Of a stretch of DNA of 64,000 nucleotides, positions 32,830 through 46,233 are shown piece by piece. The notes under the pieces are model-generated. The model saw nothing but the letters and a program-made list of their open reading frames with translations. It was not told the origin of the DNA and did no database searches. The translations under genes and the position numbers were made by a program. Origin of the DNA: Trileptium ribeirensis (lineage: Eukaryota > Nematoda > Enoplea > Enoplida > Thoracostomopsidae); NCBI GenBank assembly GCA_030248225.1, contig JASANE010004949.1, positions 97,093 through 161,092 of the forward strand, in the 5' to 3' direction. How positions within the stretch are numbered: the stretch's first letter is position 1; each line of letters starts with the position of its first letter.

Positions 32830-34600
32830 TGATTATAAAACTCATTTACCCTCTCGAGCGCATATATAGTTATTTGTTGCTATTCTCATTGTTAGGAAAC
32901 TTACGTAGTAACCACTGCATAATATTTCTGTGAGAATCTTGGAATCGGCGTTGGACCAGCGAAGGACTAGCTTTTTAGGAATGCGGTTGACAATGCGGCC
33001 ACTGTTCACCAAATAAGTCCTTCCTTTGTTTGCCTCAGCATTCTGGAAGCCCGGTATGCGGCATGGCGGTCCCGCCGGGTCCTAACCGCTGAAGATCCAG
33101 TCCGGATAACACAAATGTCTCTGTGAACTAAAGTTACATCACTCACAAAATTTGAGTGTGTGATGAAAGGATGTGCCTGCAGAGTGTTCAAATTACTATT
33201 GCTTATAGTAATTTATACTCGCATCGCAAATAGTGAAACCTTATTGCAGTCAAAACATGTTTTTACAGTTAGTTGTTCGTGGTTCCATGTTTGTTTAATA
33301 ATTTTCTTCGGTTGCAACTGTATATTGTTTGTTGACTTGACTACTATTGTTACACTAACAATAATGAATACCGTGCTTCAGGATCATCACGATCTGTGTG
33401 GTCGTTTATGGCTATGGCGGTTTTTGCCAGCACGGGCATTTACTAATTACAAACTCTGCTCGAATAATAAAACACCTAAACGTACTCCTTCTTCACGTGA
33501 TACAATACAGACCTTCGACAAATATTACGATTCACCGCACAAACAGAGGTCAAAATCAGCTCGTATCTTAATGTGTTAGCTATAGCATAATTTACTGTAT
33601 GTAGTTTGTATGAAAAATAGTAAAATAATAGTGATTGACTATGCATCATCCACACGAATTTATCTTCTTATTCGAAAATAAAATTAATCCGCACCCATTG
33701 TCGTCCTATTTTGTTATGTTGTAAAAATTTATAAGTTACGCAACTTTCCTAGTCAATCGCAAATAAGTTATTGATTTTTGCTCGCTAAGATCAGATGGTT
33801 TGAGAACAAAATGATGTCGAATTTGAGTTAAGTATTGTTAATTTCACGAACAATACCTGATAAGCTACAACTCTTCTTTATAACGTTCTATGCTGACAGA
33901 GACGAATCCTATAAACGTCATTAAGTTGGGTATTACAAAATAGGATGGCTACTGGACTCATTTTCAGTTTAGTCGTGTATAAGTATAATGTAAAAGTACA
34001 TTGGTTGCCTTTGTAGTAGTAATGTACACATAAGTTCACTTTGCGTACCCCTGGATTATTCATTTATCAAGTCAGTATCTCACAACCAACGTCTACTTAA
34101 AAATCAATATTTTTCTTATAGAATTTTGCCGACATCAACGAGCCCGTTTAAATAGGCTTTTTAAAGTCCTTTTAAATATATTTCATTTTAATATGGCGTC
34201 AAAAATATAGATTCGATTCGGGTGGTTGAAGTATTGCTGACATTCTTCACTTCTCACTGCTATATTTAGCCCCCATCTGTCAATTCTGAGAAATTTTTAT
34301 GGAAAAGCATGAAGAAAAATTTGGAAATCTGGCAAATAATATTTTAGTTATACCGCGGAAAGCATCTATACCTCCTAATTCCCCGGAATTAGGATACCTA
34401 TGGTTTGTTTGCGAAGTTTTACTCACAAACTGGTTTCAAAATTCAACAATACGGCTCGAACAACAAACTTCACTTGTTTATCGAATAATATCATGTAATA
34501 AACACTCAACTCACCATCAGATAATTGGAAACAGTTTGTCACATTTTCATCCAGGCATAGGTTAAATAGTTTTCCCAGGAAACCGATTTAAATGGGCTCG
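32830..34600. other. gene-poor; a 139-codon ORF of unknown status
   Basis: The + strand frame 33160-33579 begins with a hydrophobic stretch and ends basic (PKRTPSSRDTIQTFDKYYD ... SARILMC). No family is recognised. The cttcag at 33376-33381 could open a terminal exon at 33382. 32940-33180 is richer in G+C and on the minus strand has coding-like text interrupted by a stop. I see no proof of a gene. Confidence 0.3.
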
Positions 34601-37600
34601 TTTGAAATCTGGAAAATTCAAATCTGTTTGAATTTGGAAAACCCTTTATCTTTAAATTTTTTTACAATCTTAGTGGTGTATATATTTGGCATTAGTTTTT
34701 ATTAATTATCAGAAGTGTTCATGACCACATAATTCTGGCCAGCACCGTGAAGCTATTGTCGCTTACTTTAATCAGGGAGGGGCCATTTGAAACAATTAGT
34801 GCGGGGTTTTGTATAAGTCCCTAATGATATTTTAAGAAATCATAACCATATTACTGTCTTTCAATAATTAATTATACGTTATATACCAGTAATAACTCGC
34901 CCAGCGAGGCGAAACGGAGAGATTAGATTGGAACGATTTAGATATTTCAAATTCACCTTCCTCGGCAAAGAGGTAATATTTTACCTTTTCCTTCTTCCTT
35001 TCGAAGTGCCAAAGAGGTAATATTGTACTAACAACACAATAAAAATACCATTCTTAGCACATAATACATTAACGCAACATTAGCACATTGTACAAAGCAA
35101 CATTGCGGTCATTCTTAGCAGGTAATAAAACCATGCAAGCCTTTATTTCTTTCTCCAATGACAATAAAGACAAAAATTTTTAAAACTTGTATATAAATCA
35201 TAATTTTCAATACAAATTGCAGTTATTTCAACCGTCATTTTTAAGCTGTAGGCACCAATCACGTCCAGTATTGATTACATACCGCGCAAGCACAATTGTT
35301 TTTGTTTTACTATGCATCCAAAATACCTATTTCAGATCCTTCTCAGCCTTCAACGTAAAACTAACGTGAAATAATGCTTAATTTGACATTGTGGTGCCCA
35401 AATTCAACAAAATTAGCCCGTACACCATCCGCAGGGTTCATAGTATACCAAATATCTAGGTTAAAAATAACGAAACTAACTTGTTCATTGATTGATTAAC
35501 CCTATCTATCGTTCGCCCTTAACAAGCAAGCAACCAACTTAGACAAATTTCAAATTTGATTATTTATTTTTCGATCCGACGCCTCTAGCAAGAGCTTTGA
35601 TGTAAAATTTTGCGAGATCCGGAATGGCTAAAATGAAAAACCTGCAATTTATATCGGTTTTCTGGAATTTTGAGCTGGAAACCATTGGAGAAGTGCAAAC
35701 ACAGAGCTAGCCATACAGACTACATTACGCTTCGAATAAAAACAATTGGGTCGGTTAACGCAGTGATGACTTAACCCAAACAGATAAAAGAATTTTTAGT
35801 CAATCAAAAACTAACAGATAAAAGAATTTTTAGTCAATCAAAAACTATTTCAGGAAACTACGCTCTCCACACTCTCTCCGTTTCAAACATTTTTAACACA
35901 GTCAATATTTAACAGTATGTGAAGAAAATCTTTGTGCAAAGTACTCACTTTGTTATCTCGTATTAACAATATTCATAGTGCTAATTTCGTTGTTAACGGT
36001 TCTCTTATCGCTTACATTATAATTAATAATTTGCACTGTATATGATTAGCGCGGTCAGTGTAGTTTACACATTCTTCATTTTTTACCAAATATCATTTGA
36101 ACATAAGGACTGCTCTTGTTATTTTTTATAGCTTTATGTATTGTGAACTTTTTGATTCAAGAATATAACTTAAACTCGAGTGCAGATTTTTTATATTTTA
36201 AAATCGTAATAGCAGTTTTTATAATATGCATCAACAATGGAACCACCACATTTGTCTTACCAGGATAAACCACCTTGAGCAAACACCCTACTATCGGAAT
36301 AGTAGTCCGAGTAGGACGAATTGAGTAATCGCGAACAATATGTCAATAAACATATTCATAGTATAAAGGATTTTTTGTATTAAACATGACGACATGTATA
36401 CACAGTTTATCTTCGGTACCAAAGGCTACGTGGTATACATTGTCTCGGCGTGCGGGGGTATACCAGGGGCAAATTTATGAAATTTTCATGAGATCAAAAA
36501 TTTTCTTAATTTTTGGTAAAGGTTTCATCAATTTTTATTAAATTTGCTATTTTCTTAATTTCCTTTTTTGATAATTTTTAGACAAATTTTCCGCTTGCAT
36601 TTGGTGAACAGCGGTGCGCATCCTCCAGGGTCAAATATGGCTTGAGAAGAGGTTTTACTGTTAGGGGATAACACCGCTATAGACACCTTTGACATAATTA
36701 TATGGAGTGCGAAAGTATCGTATATTCGTCGAAATACTATTTAAAGTGAGCTGAACGTATTTTGTATAATTTACGTAGACTTATTCACATTCAAAGTTCG
36801 TTGACGCATCGCAGACGATCGAATTTCATTTTAACGCAAAATGTTGCATAAATGTATCAAAAATGGTTCTCGTTTTTTATCAAACGTTTATTCATAATTA
36901 TTACACACTTTCATGCAAGCTGCTAGTAGGTTTCCCGGATCGGTAATTGCAGGTAACACGTGACTTAAAATGTAAACAATACAAAAATTTATAAGCCACA
37001 CGATGTTAAATAAAGCGATCAGCTTTGCGTAATACTACACGTGATAAGAATATGCGGAAATAGTTATTGCACACTTTAGTTTCATATCGTTCCGACAACG
37101 TGTGGTTTTGGGCCAATATAAGTTTTACATGAACAAAATACATACCATGCCCTCACCGGCGTAAAACTGGTGGTCCTGGGGTTCAGCTCCTCCCCCTCTC
37201 TAAATTTGGTGGCGAGTCCGTCTTACGCATGGACTCCCTCCTCCAAGTTTTGCCAAAACGATGCCCCATATTTCCGTATTTTGCTAATTCTGCACGATTT
37301 GTGGTAATTATTAAAATTATCCCAAATTTTGCTAAAAGTCGCAAATGGGAGGGAGGGGGAGTCGTTAAATATGCCTTGAAGACAGGTGGGGTATAGCCTT
37401 GAGAAGGGTAATCATTCTACCCCTATGCAACGTAGTCTAACAAATCTCGACCCTAAAACACCCGAAAAATCTAGTTTTACGTCTCTGCAAGCCCTTTCTT
37501 ATACTAAACTTCTCATCTTTTCACAGAACTAAACCTATGCTACCGCCTCCGAACTCTTGCACTAAGTTGTTGTTTTCCATATCGTATAACGTGCGACTTG

Positions 37601-38980
37601 TAAAAGTGACATGACCTAATTTTGATATGGTATATCGCCCAAAAAAGTACGCCTCGTGGCCTGGTGGTTCCATTGCATATTATTTTTACAAAATGCGTGT
37701 ACGTTCACGTTTTTATCAAACCTAATGGCTGTGATTTTTTTGATAATTTTGTCTTCCGAGTATTTTATTATTTTTTGTATATTTACATATATATATGTCT
37801 ATATATTGCATTGAGTACATATTTTATACAAGAGGCCAACATTTATAGGCGCCAAACGTGTGTTCTAAGAGTCAGCAGTTCGCGTTGACACTGTCGCTCA
37901 GTTCCGGGCTTAAGCAACATTACAGGATGATTTGCTTGCAAAATTTTCGGCTGCCTGGCTTCTACGCTTTCCACGTTGTAATAATTTGCTTTTATAATGT
38001 GGCACAGTATTAATTTTGCTAGACGTAGCTTTAAATAATATGGGAAAGCTGGGGAAAGTACGGGAAATTGATAAGAGGCTAGAAAATGATAAATTTGATA
38101 CACAAACGGGTAATCGCTTAGAATGAACGGAAATTTATCGTCGAACAACCGTTCAGAAATCAACAAGGAACAACTCAGCAAAATCCGGTTATCGAGAATT
38201 ACAAATTTTTTATAAGTTTTCCACCAAAAATAAATTTGGCATATATTCAATTTAGCTGTGCGCATACAGCTGTAAAGAGGTCTATAGTTTTGGTATTTTT
38301 ACATGGTGAACATTGAAAAAATGTCATGTTAAGACAGGAAATCTGATCTGAAAAGCAACAAAATGGGAAATTGGCAGCCAAAAATTGTGGCAACCCTGTT
38401 TAAATAAGCGTCAAGCAGTACAAAGTTACGTAATGCAGAAAGTAATATTTGCCGCAGAAAACGTGCCGACGTATAATCACGTCACAAAATATTAAAATGT
38501 ATATGCATTCAGTACTCAAAAGTTAAATCCGTATAATAGGTGCGCAACGACTGGAAAATATAGAGGGTGCAGCTAGCTCAGCGACTGTTCGTAGCAATAT
38601 TAAAATGAAGTCCCAAATTTTGAACATTATTTCCTTCAATATCTCACATGGTCAAAGATATTATGGGTCTAAATCAGTGAACACAGTACGGGTGATGTAT
38701 ATATATCACTCTGCTGCGGATATTTTTTCAACTAATAAACGAACGGAGACAGTGTCTTATCAAGTTTCAACTTGCTGATTTATAAGTGCTGGTGTAGCAC
38801 TAGATTAAAAAATAGTGTATGGATGTTAAGCACTCTATCACCATTGACATTAGTGTTACCGATCCCAGGGGTTGAAGTTTTATTTATTTGAATTCGACAT
38901 TGTCACAGGGTTTGGCGATCGAGAATTATATATATTTCGATGGCAAGCTAATGATTAGTAACTAGGTTAAAGCATAATAT
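34601..38980. other. AT-rich stretch without recognisable genes
   Basis: Only small items: a perfect 34-bp duplication (35779-35846) and a C-rich/G-rich inverted pair (ctccccctctctaaattt near 37189, aaatgggagggagggggag near 37344). The 140-codon minus-strand frame at 37843-38265 has no recognisable domain. Confidence 0.5.
35779..35846. repeat. perfect 34-bp direct duplication
   Basis: aacagataaaagaattttta plus gtcaatcaaaaact occurs twice back to back without a mismatch. A recent slippage duplication or an assembly artefact. Confidence 0.9.
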
Positions 38981-38984
38981 TATG

Positions 38985-39270
38985 CCCACTGTACATAATG
39001 TGTGTATGGTAGTTTTGCTTCCGAATTAGAGTCCGCAGTCGGGTCTAAGTAACGTCGAGCCTTGTTATAGACCCGAGTCGGGTCAAATTCGGGTCCAGGT
39101 ATGACCCAACAATGCCGCCGCATATCATGTTCCATCTGTGTGCGGTACACAATTTGCACAATTACAACGTAAGATTTGGTGGACACAGCTGAATACTAGT
39201 GGATTCAGAATACTTGTGTGATACATGTGCTATAAGCATAAATGCAGCGCGAAATATACTGGAGCCCCAA
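38985..39270 (+). repeat. dispersed repeat, uninterrupted copy
   Basis: cagtcgggtct..gagtcgggtcaaattcgggt, then gccgcatatcatg, ccatctgtgtgcggtacac and gatacatgtgctataagcat. The same order is found at 44990-45165 and 45615-45700, where it is split by an insertion. Confidence 0.75.
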
Positions 39271-41554
39271 TTTATTCCCAATGCGGTTTCTAGTGAATGT
39301 TGTATTATAATACTTTTTCTTTCTCGAGGATCCTGTTTTATGCAGTAGTCGCGCTCACAATTACTTTGTATACGGGACATTACACAGTGGTGATGGTCAT
39401 ACAATTTTTAACGTAAAACTCGTAGATTTTGGAACTGACAAAGAACGTGATGCTTCAAGAGTCTGATAAACTACTTAAATTATTGGTGTAAGTTTTGCGG
39501 AGCCGTGTAAATCTATGTCACCCTGTGTGTGTTATATATTATTTGCAAAAACAATACTCTAGTCTGTGGCATTAGTTGTAGAAATAACACAAAATAGGAC
39601 TAATAAGACTGAATTATATTCTTCGAATGTAGACGAAGCGACGACATATTTAATTTTTGGGCCAGGTCAATTGGAGGGGTTTAATGTTGTATGATTAGAA
39701 AAATAATAGTTTAGTGTGGGCGACTTAATTTTAGCCTTAGCATACGACTTATATAAAGATGTTAGCTTTAGTTAGGGCTCAGACTTAAGCTTTGTATAAT
39801 ATCGAGGATGGTACAAAGTGTATATTGACTTTGGTCTTTAATTAGTCAAGAATCGTTTTCAGTGTTGCGATGGCATAACTGGTTATGTCCATGTTTATAT
39901 TTTTGGTTTTCTTGGGAGCTTCGATTGGTAGCCGTATACTTAACTTTATTATTTTTTTAAAGTATGCTTTGAGTTCTGCCTCCAACATCCCTCAAAACAG
40001 TGATTTTTGCCATTCCTTGCAACGTCTGTCTGTTATTAATTGTACAGATATGTGTTGTTGCTGTTATTGAAACGGGCCGATTGTTGCAAGCGAAGATTTC
40101 TCAAATAGTATCTAATGGGAACAAGTTCCTTTTCCTCCGTCTTTTCTTTTCATAACTGTTCATAAGACTGATATATTTTCGAAAAACCTTTTTAACTCGA
40201 CTCGTAATGAAATGTAGTGTCGTAACTGGCTTTGTATTTGCACATGATTTCATATCTAAATTTTCGCATTACTGGTACCAATTATAGACTTTTTTGATTT
40301 TGGCCATTGGGTCACTCAGCATTTTAGGTCATAACTCATTGCCGAAGCATCGGATCGAAAAATGCAGACAACCTCTCACAATCGAGTGCTGGAACCTTGA
40401 TGTTATCCATTTTTTTCTCTGAGGTTATCGTTTCGTCACGTTTAAAAAATCCTTTTGTTTCTTGCATGTGAACAATAGTATTATAGGGTAATTTGCTCGC
40501 TAAACACGTTGGTTTCATTGTTTTAATTGCATATTGGGTGTGTTATCGGATCGCGGATCGGTATCCGGGAAAATTATGGTAAATTTTAGCACCCAAATAG
40601 TCAGAATATGACACTTTCAATATACATCTTTATAGGAAATTAGACTGTATCTGTAGGTTTTTTGAAGTTACTGAATACAATAAACATGTGTTTGCGTGGT
40701 ATGCATCAAAAAAAGGTGGTTGTTGTGTTCCCATTACGTAAAAATTTGTGGTTTATAGATTTCAAATATTTTCGTCTTATTGGTCAAAAGAATAGAGATT
40801 TCTTCCGTTTTGATATATATGTGACCAAAATGACCGTAGCGTTGTCACGGAAGTGTTGCCGGAGTATATACGCTATCGTGAGACTCTAACGGGGCTATCG
40901 TGAGAGTTTGGAATGACAAGATCGGCGTTAAGCGCAGAATACCCGTACTTGCTCCGCTTCCCATCGCTTCGCGAGTCACTAGTATACTATAAACGGCACT
41001 TTAACAATTATTGTAATATTTAAATGGGTTATGATTTATTTTTTGATGGCGGAACGGGTATGATTCTCTTTTTAAGGCGGCAGTCGATATCTGCAACAAT
41101 TATATTCTTTCATCGACTTAGTGTGTAGTTTCTATTTTTCATACCTTAACGTTGCGTACAGATGCAAACGATAGCTATAGCTTTACTTTTTCCGTAGCCG
41201 TCAGCCCTCCTGCTACTGAGAATTAGATCAGGAATGTATTGTTAATCAAACGTGATGTATATTAGTTTTTGTCAGTGCTCGCAGTTCTAAAGATTTATAG
41301 TCAACACTGAGTGGGTGTGGTCAAGGGGGTGGGGTTGCGTGCTGTATATTTACTATTGTGAAATTAACCACAGTGTATACACTATTATTCAGTATGTTGC
41401 GGTATCTTATACCTCACCACCTACAACTGCATTATATATAATGAAACAATCATTGCGAAGTTGTGCATTGCTACTGTTGTGCGCTATATTGTTACTATTA
41501 TCCAGTTTTCTAAGTACAAAATTCTATTGATCTATTGACTCGCCAAATTATTAC
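39271..41554. other. no gene recognised
   Basis: AT-rich. 40325-40345 has the cataactcattgccgaag word seen in other dispersed repeats. No supported coding region. Confidence 0.5.
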
Positions 41555-41892
41555 TGGGCTCTCCATTCACTGGAAATTTGGCCAGGGGCATGAACTGCCC
41601 CCCTCCGTTTTGAACCGGGGGCGCCCGATTTTGTCAGGGGGCATTTTGCCAAGAAAAAACGGTTAAAAATCGTGTCAGAAACACTGCAAAAAATGCTTTT
41701 GATGGAGAAAAAAGTAATTTTTGTCTTTAGATCGGAATTTTAGTATATACAAATTTTATGTACTTTGGATGGATTGGAAATACAAAAATTTTCCGGGAGA
41801 GCCCAAAATTTTGCCAGGGGGCACGAACCGGGGGCACCTGTTCTGAACCAGGGGGAACCGAAAAATGCCAGCCCCCCAATTTGGAGAGCCCA
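41555..41892. mobile_element. MITE with TGGGCTCTCCA ends, copy 2
   Basis: TGGGCTCTCCATTCACTGGA ... TTTGGAGAGCCCA, 338 bp, GC-rich inside (gaaccgggggcgccc, gaaccgggggcacc) and A/T-rich in the middle. Opposite orientation to 28285-28674. Confidence 0.8.
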
Positions 41893-42001
41893 TAATTATA
41901 TGAATATTTTGCTGATTGAACACCTGATTTTGGAGAGATGTGGCTGCCTGCACTGAGCTTGTGCTCATTTCGCAAACCTGCCAGTTGATTTAGTATATGT
42001 A

Positions 42002-42085
42002 CAGTCATGCTCAAAAATTCGCGAATGCCACTTGAACGGCTGTTTTTTTTTCACGAATTGTTTGCGACCATTCCTGAGCGTAACT
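42002..42085. mobile_element. 84-bp Tc1/mariner-like foldback
   Basis: TA CAGTCATGCTCAAAAATTCG ... GACCATTCCTGAGCGTAACTG TA. The arms pair imperfectly around a T-run. Flanks tatatg/catac extend the symmetry. Looks like an internal-deletion derivative. Confidence 0.65.
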
Positions 42086-42089
42086 GTAC

Positions 42090-44980
42090 ATACTCGTATA
42101 TCCGAAAAAATTCAGAAACCGTAACCCAAAGGCTTCGATACGGTACAACAATTGGTCCATGCTAAGCCTTCCCCTCCCTAGTGTATCATGTGAAGTTTTC
42201 CCGGCACGAATAATCGAATAACGTTACATCGTTGTATGCCTAAACTTAGCCCGAACCTCGCAATTAAGCTTTCCTACATTTTGGAAATAAGGTATTCATG
42301 TCAAATCAGCCGTGTGTTATCGGGGGGTTGCGGGGAATTGATATTATTTAACCGACTTTTGCTTATTGATGATGTTACTGTTTAAAAATACAAGATATAA
42401 AGATATGTTTAGTGTTTGAAATATGCTTGTACGATTTTTTGATTGTCGTTTCAACGTACTCAATTAATAATTTTTGGCAATTGAACAAAACGTGAGTACG
42501 GGCAGCTGGGGTGAGGTGAACCACGCCATATTTATCAGCCCAACTGCTTAGGTAAATATCAGGGAGTAACCGGAATTCCGGTTCCGGCGAAAATTGTTCC
42601 GTTTGCAGTTCTAGCAAAAGGCAAAAACCATACCGGAATCGGTATTACGGTTTAAATTTTCCACATTTTTGCTTCATCTGTGGCCCAAACATATGTAATA
42701 CATACACCATGATCAAGTTTCAATACAACCAAACAAAAGAAATGATTAACTCAGTTAATTGTTGTGTGAAACGTAAGTAGGACTAATAATTTCAGTAGGA
42801 ATTTTATACCATAAAACCCTGCAGGGATTTGTTAACAAAACAAAGCCACCTCGATGCTTGTACCAGCTTTTTTACACATTCAGAAGTCTGCGGGCTATGT
42901 TAGAATCAAACCGGACCAACTGGTAACAGACTATGGATTATGTAAAAGTACTTAGCTGTAAGGTTGGCTAAATTAAATTGCGTGTCAAGCACCAGCCAAT
43001 GCGCTTGTGAACTTTGTAAACCAGTCTACAATAAAGTAAACTAACAAACCTATCAGCAACGCAGTCAGAAACTGCGTTCTTGGCAACGAACTGTATTTTT
43101 TGAAACTGTGCGAGAATTGGATCAGTTTGTTTGATTTATAGCATTCGGATCAGAAAGTCATCATCTAGCTGGCGGACACTGGTGGTCCAAAGCTACCTAA
43201 AAAGTATCTCTGACCACTGATCAGAAAATTATAGTTTACCTTCCTTTATTTTCTTTTAGAACCATATAAACCAATCATTCGAACTTTACAGAATAACATG
43301 TGACAATATGTATATATGTGTAGTAAAGGGAGGCGATTGGAGACAGAGCGAAAATGTTTAGTCTACGCTCCGTGCAAGCATGTTTGCATGTTTAGTTGCA
43401 AGCAAATTCAGTCTGACGCAATTTACGTAAGGCATTTTTTTGCTTTGCAGCTGAATCGACTGGTACTAAAATCAACTCTGTATCTTAGACCGTTCAAAAG
43501 TTATGACGGGCGCGGGTCTTCTAGGAAATACCCGTTTTTTTGTTCAGCCTTACAGTCACTAATGCGCCTTGCATTCATGTTTGATTCGATCTTACCTAAA
43601 TCATGCTATTGAATTTTCATAGTGTGAATATTGATTCGTTCGTGCCTAAATGATATTAAATTGTCGTGCTGCCAATATGATATAAAATTTTGCCATAATT
43701 TTCTGTTCTTATACATTGATGATACGTCAAACGGTCTAAACTCGTCATTAGTACTTATATTGGGCTTTACATGCTAATTTTCTGCGTTTCTTAATAAAGA
43801 AAAATGTTTTGGAACGACACACCCGACGTAAGTTTTTTTAAGTCTATTAATAATAAAAATATCCATCGCACGTGATAATTACATCTAACTTTGTCACCAC
43901 AGTAGTGCAACTGTTGCTGCGGTTGGATTCGAGCTCGTGCGTAATCAAATACAGAGCATGTTACTATAGTCCACAGGTCAACCGATCTACAAATTTCACT
44001 TTGTTCTGGGCTATTGGCTATTTATTTCACTAGATAACTATTTCATCAAACGATTCTTGCAAATGGTTAAATACATGAATATAAATTAATTAATATGCAT
44101 AAATAAATATATAACGTGTAAGCAATACCAGTGTTAATCATTGACACGTTCAAATTTTCCGCTTTAAATTTGCCTGTAGGTTGTACATATAAATTGGAAA
44201 CTGAGGTATGTCAAAATTTGAATGCGTATTTTGCAGCAGTGCGTATATTTTGTTTGAAAATTTTCAATATTTACTCTGATGAAGCTATGTTATCAAAAAT
44301 TTTGAACAGTGGTTATACGTTCAAATTAATCAAAAATGTACAAAATTAATGACGAATGGTTTCAGATTTTGTCAAAATTTCGAGAGAAATATTTGAACGT
44401 GTGAACGCAGCCATAAGCAAGCTGTTTATTAACAATATATTAACTTGTACATTTGTATTTTTGATTTGCTTTAGGAAATTTATCCGCATGTGTTCTACGT
44501 TCGTTCGTTCGTATACCGTTATTGTTTCAAATTATACCACTAGTTGATTGAAATTCATTCTCACATTCTCTTCTACTCTTGTTTTTGTGTGTTGGTTCAA
44601 AGTTGATTGATGATTGATTGATTGCTGTTCTACTACTACTGTCACAATAAATTGTCTACCGTTTGCTTGCGTTAAAATATAATTTGTGTCTGCTACTACT
44701 ACAACTGCGCTGTCACTACATTTCTACTACACACTGTATACATTCATTGTATAAATGTTGATTGTACACGTCGTTGGTTCCACCGTCGACATCGAGTGAC
44801 ACAAATCTCATGAAGAACAACAAGGTATATAAAAGTTGATTGGTTTTAAATTTCTTTATGTGAATATCTGTTGGCTGTTGCAGGTTTATTTTTATGTTGT
44901 AAATTAGAAAATTGTCGGCTATCTTGCAGGTAATTTTAATGTTTGGTAGATGCGTCGATGTTGAGTCAGTCGCGCAGCTT
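42090..44980. other. no gene recognised; simple-sequence patches
   Basis: 42552-42571 holds ccggaattccggttccgg. 44600-44740 has tgattgattgattg and ctactact patches. The 98-codon frame 43316-43612 shows no domain. Otherwise AT-rich. Confidence 0.5.
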
Positions 44981-44989
44981 CACCCTGCA

Positions 44990-45800
44990 GTGGGCTTACG
45001 CTGTGTTTGAATTTTGCCATGTTCACTAGAGACTGCAGTCGGATCGTGTCAGGCCTGATATACCCTAGGCAGGTAGTCGGGTCAAATGCGGGTTTAGGTA
45101 TGATACGACAATGCTGTCGCATATTATGATCTATCTGTGTGCAGTACACAATTAAGCACTAGTCATTAGTAGAACTACATTTGTGAGCGGAGCTAGGTCT
45201 GTGGCATTACGAATGTACTCAATTTTATGTTTTTCAAATAACTACATTGCATAGGGCATAGGGCTTTATCATTGGTAAAAATATATTTGAATTCTTCGAC
45301 CCAAAAAATCCTATACTGGTTTGATCGAAACGATTCTATTTCAATAAATAACACAAATATTGCAAAATTATCTATTTTAGCTGCATAAGCTTAACTAAGC
45401 TAATTACTAATTAACCACTCAAAATTTTTTAATCCCAAATATCAGGTGCACGCTCTGACATGATAGGCTTTCAAACAAAAAAGTTTTTTAAATCGGTTCA
45501 GTGGTTCGAGATCCGTCGGACCGAACGAACGGACGGACATCGACCTTTTTACTCCCAGACAGAAAATAAAAACGCTTCGCTCGGCTTAGCCGAGCTCCGC
45601 TCAATAATTAAAACGTTAGATTTGTTGGACCCACTGTGGTCAGTGATAATACATGTGCTATCGGCATAAGTACAGCTCAAAATATTTTAAAACGCGAACA
45701 CATCTTTAAACATATTTTTAGTGTTTTAATTCCGGACATTTTGTGTTTCATATATAGAATTTGTATCTTGAAAGGCTGCAGTCGGGTCGGATCTACAAAT
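44990..45800 (+). repeat. dispersed repeat interrupted by a nested element
   Basis: Left part 44990-45159 and right part about 45604-45700 together align with 38985-39270; between them sits the inverted repeat copy 45160-45603. A second partial unit (gcagtcgggtcgg) is at 45778-45830. Confidence 0.75.
45160..45603 (-). mobile_element. inverted third copy of the 19-kb dispersed repeat
   Basis: Reads as the reverse complement of 19045-19910 from gaactacatttgtgagcgga (45172) to the gccgagctccgctca end. Contains a small hairpin ctcggcttagccgag at 45579-45593. Host sequence resumes with ataattaaaacg, so the insertion edges can be read directly. Confidence 0.85.
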
Positions 45801-46153
45801 ATGGACCCGGTGCGGTCTCTAAGTGCACAGGAGGGTGTATTGGGCCTAAGGGTATAACTAGATGCTTCGTACGGACCTCTGGGTTACCTCAATTTTGGGG
45901 TCATATGTTCAACCTAAAGCGTGTTATATTGCGATCTACGCTTCTATAGTTCGGCTCGCTAATATTTGTGAATCTACGTAGTTTCGACTTTGGCATAAAA
46001 ATTCATTGTTTATCAATTCTCGTCAATAGAATAAACTACATAACAAGGACTTCAGTCGTATTTTCATAGTTCCATGTTAGTCGCAAAATGATTTTATATG
46101 TTACGAGCATCATTTCTTTATTTGGAAAAAAACGACTTCACATGTTAAAATTC

Positions 46154-46233
46154 AGGTGCCAGGTGGGACTTTTACACGTACCTTTTGGACTGATAGGACG
46201 GGTCAGCGCGCTAGACCACTCGGCCACCTTGTA
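46154..46233 (-). pseudogene. tRNA-like sequence (Ser/Leu type), degraded
   Basis: On the minus strand: AAGGTGGCCGAGTGGTCTAG, a good D-arm/A box of Ser/Leu tRNA, then a weak anticodon arm, a long variable region and AAGTCCCACC in place of the T arm. The acceptor stem does not pair and the T loop is broken. A tRNA pseudogene or the head of an old tRNA-derived SINE. Confidence 0.45.

Noticed and set aside
37652..37685. tRNA A-box-like tggcctggtggttcc
   Set aside because: No anticodon arm, T arm or acceptor pairing follows.
37843..38265. 140-codon minus-strand frame
   Set aside because: No recognisable domain, AT-rich composition typical of chance frames.
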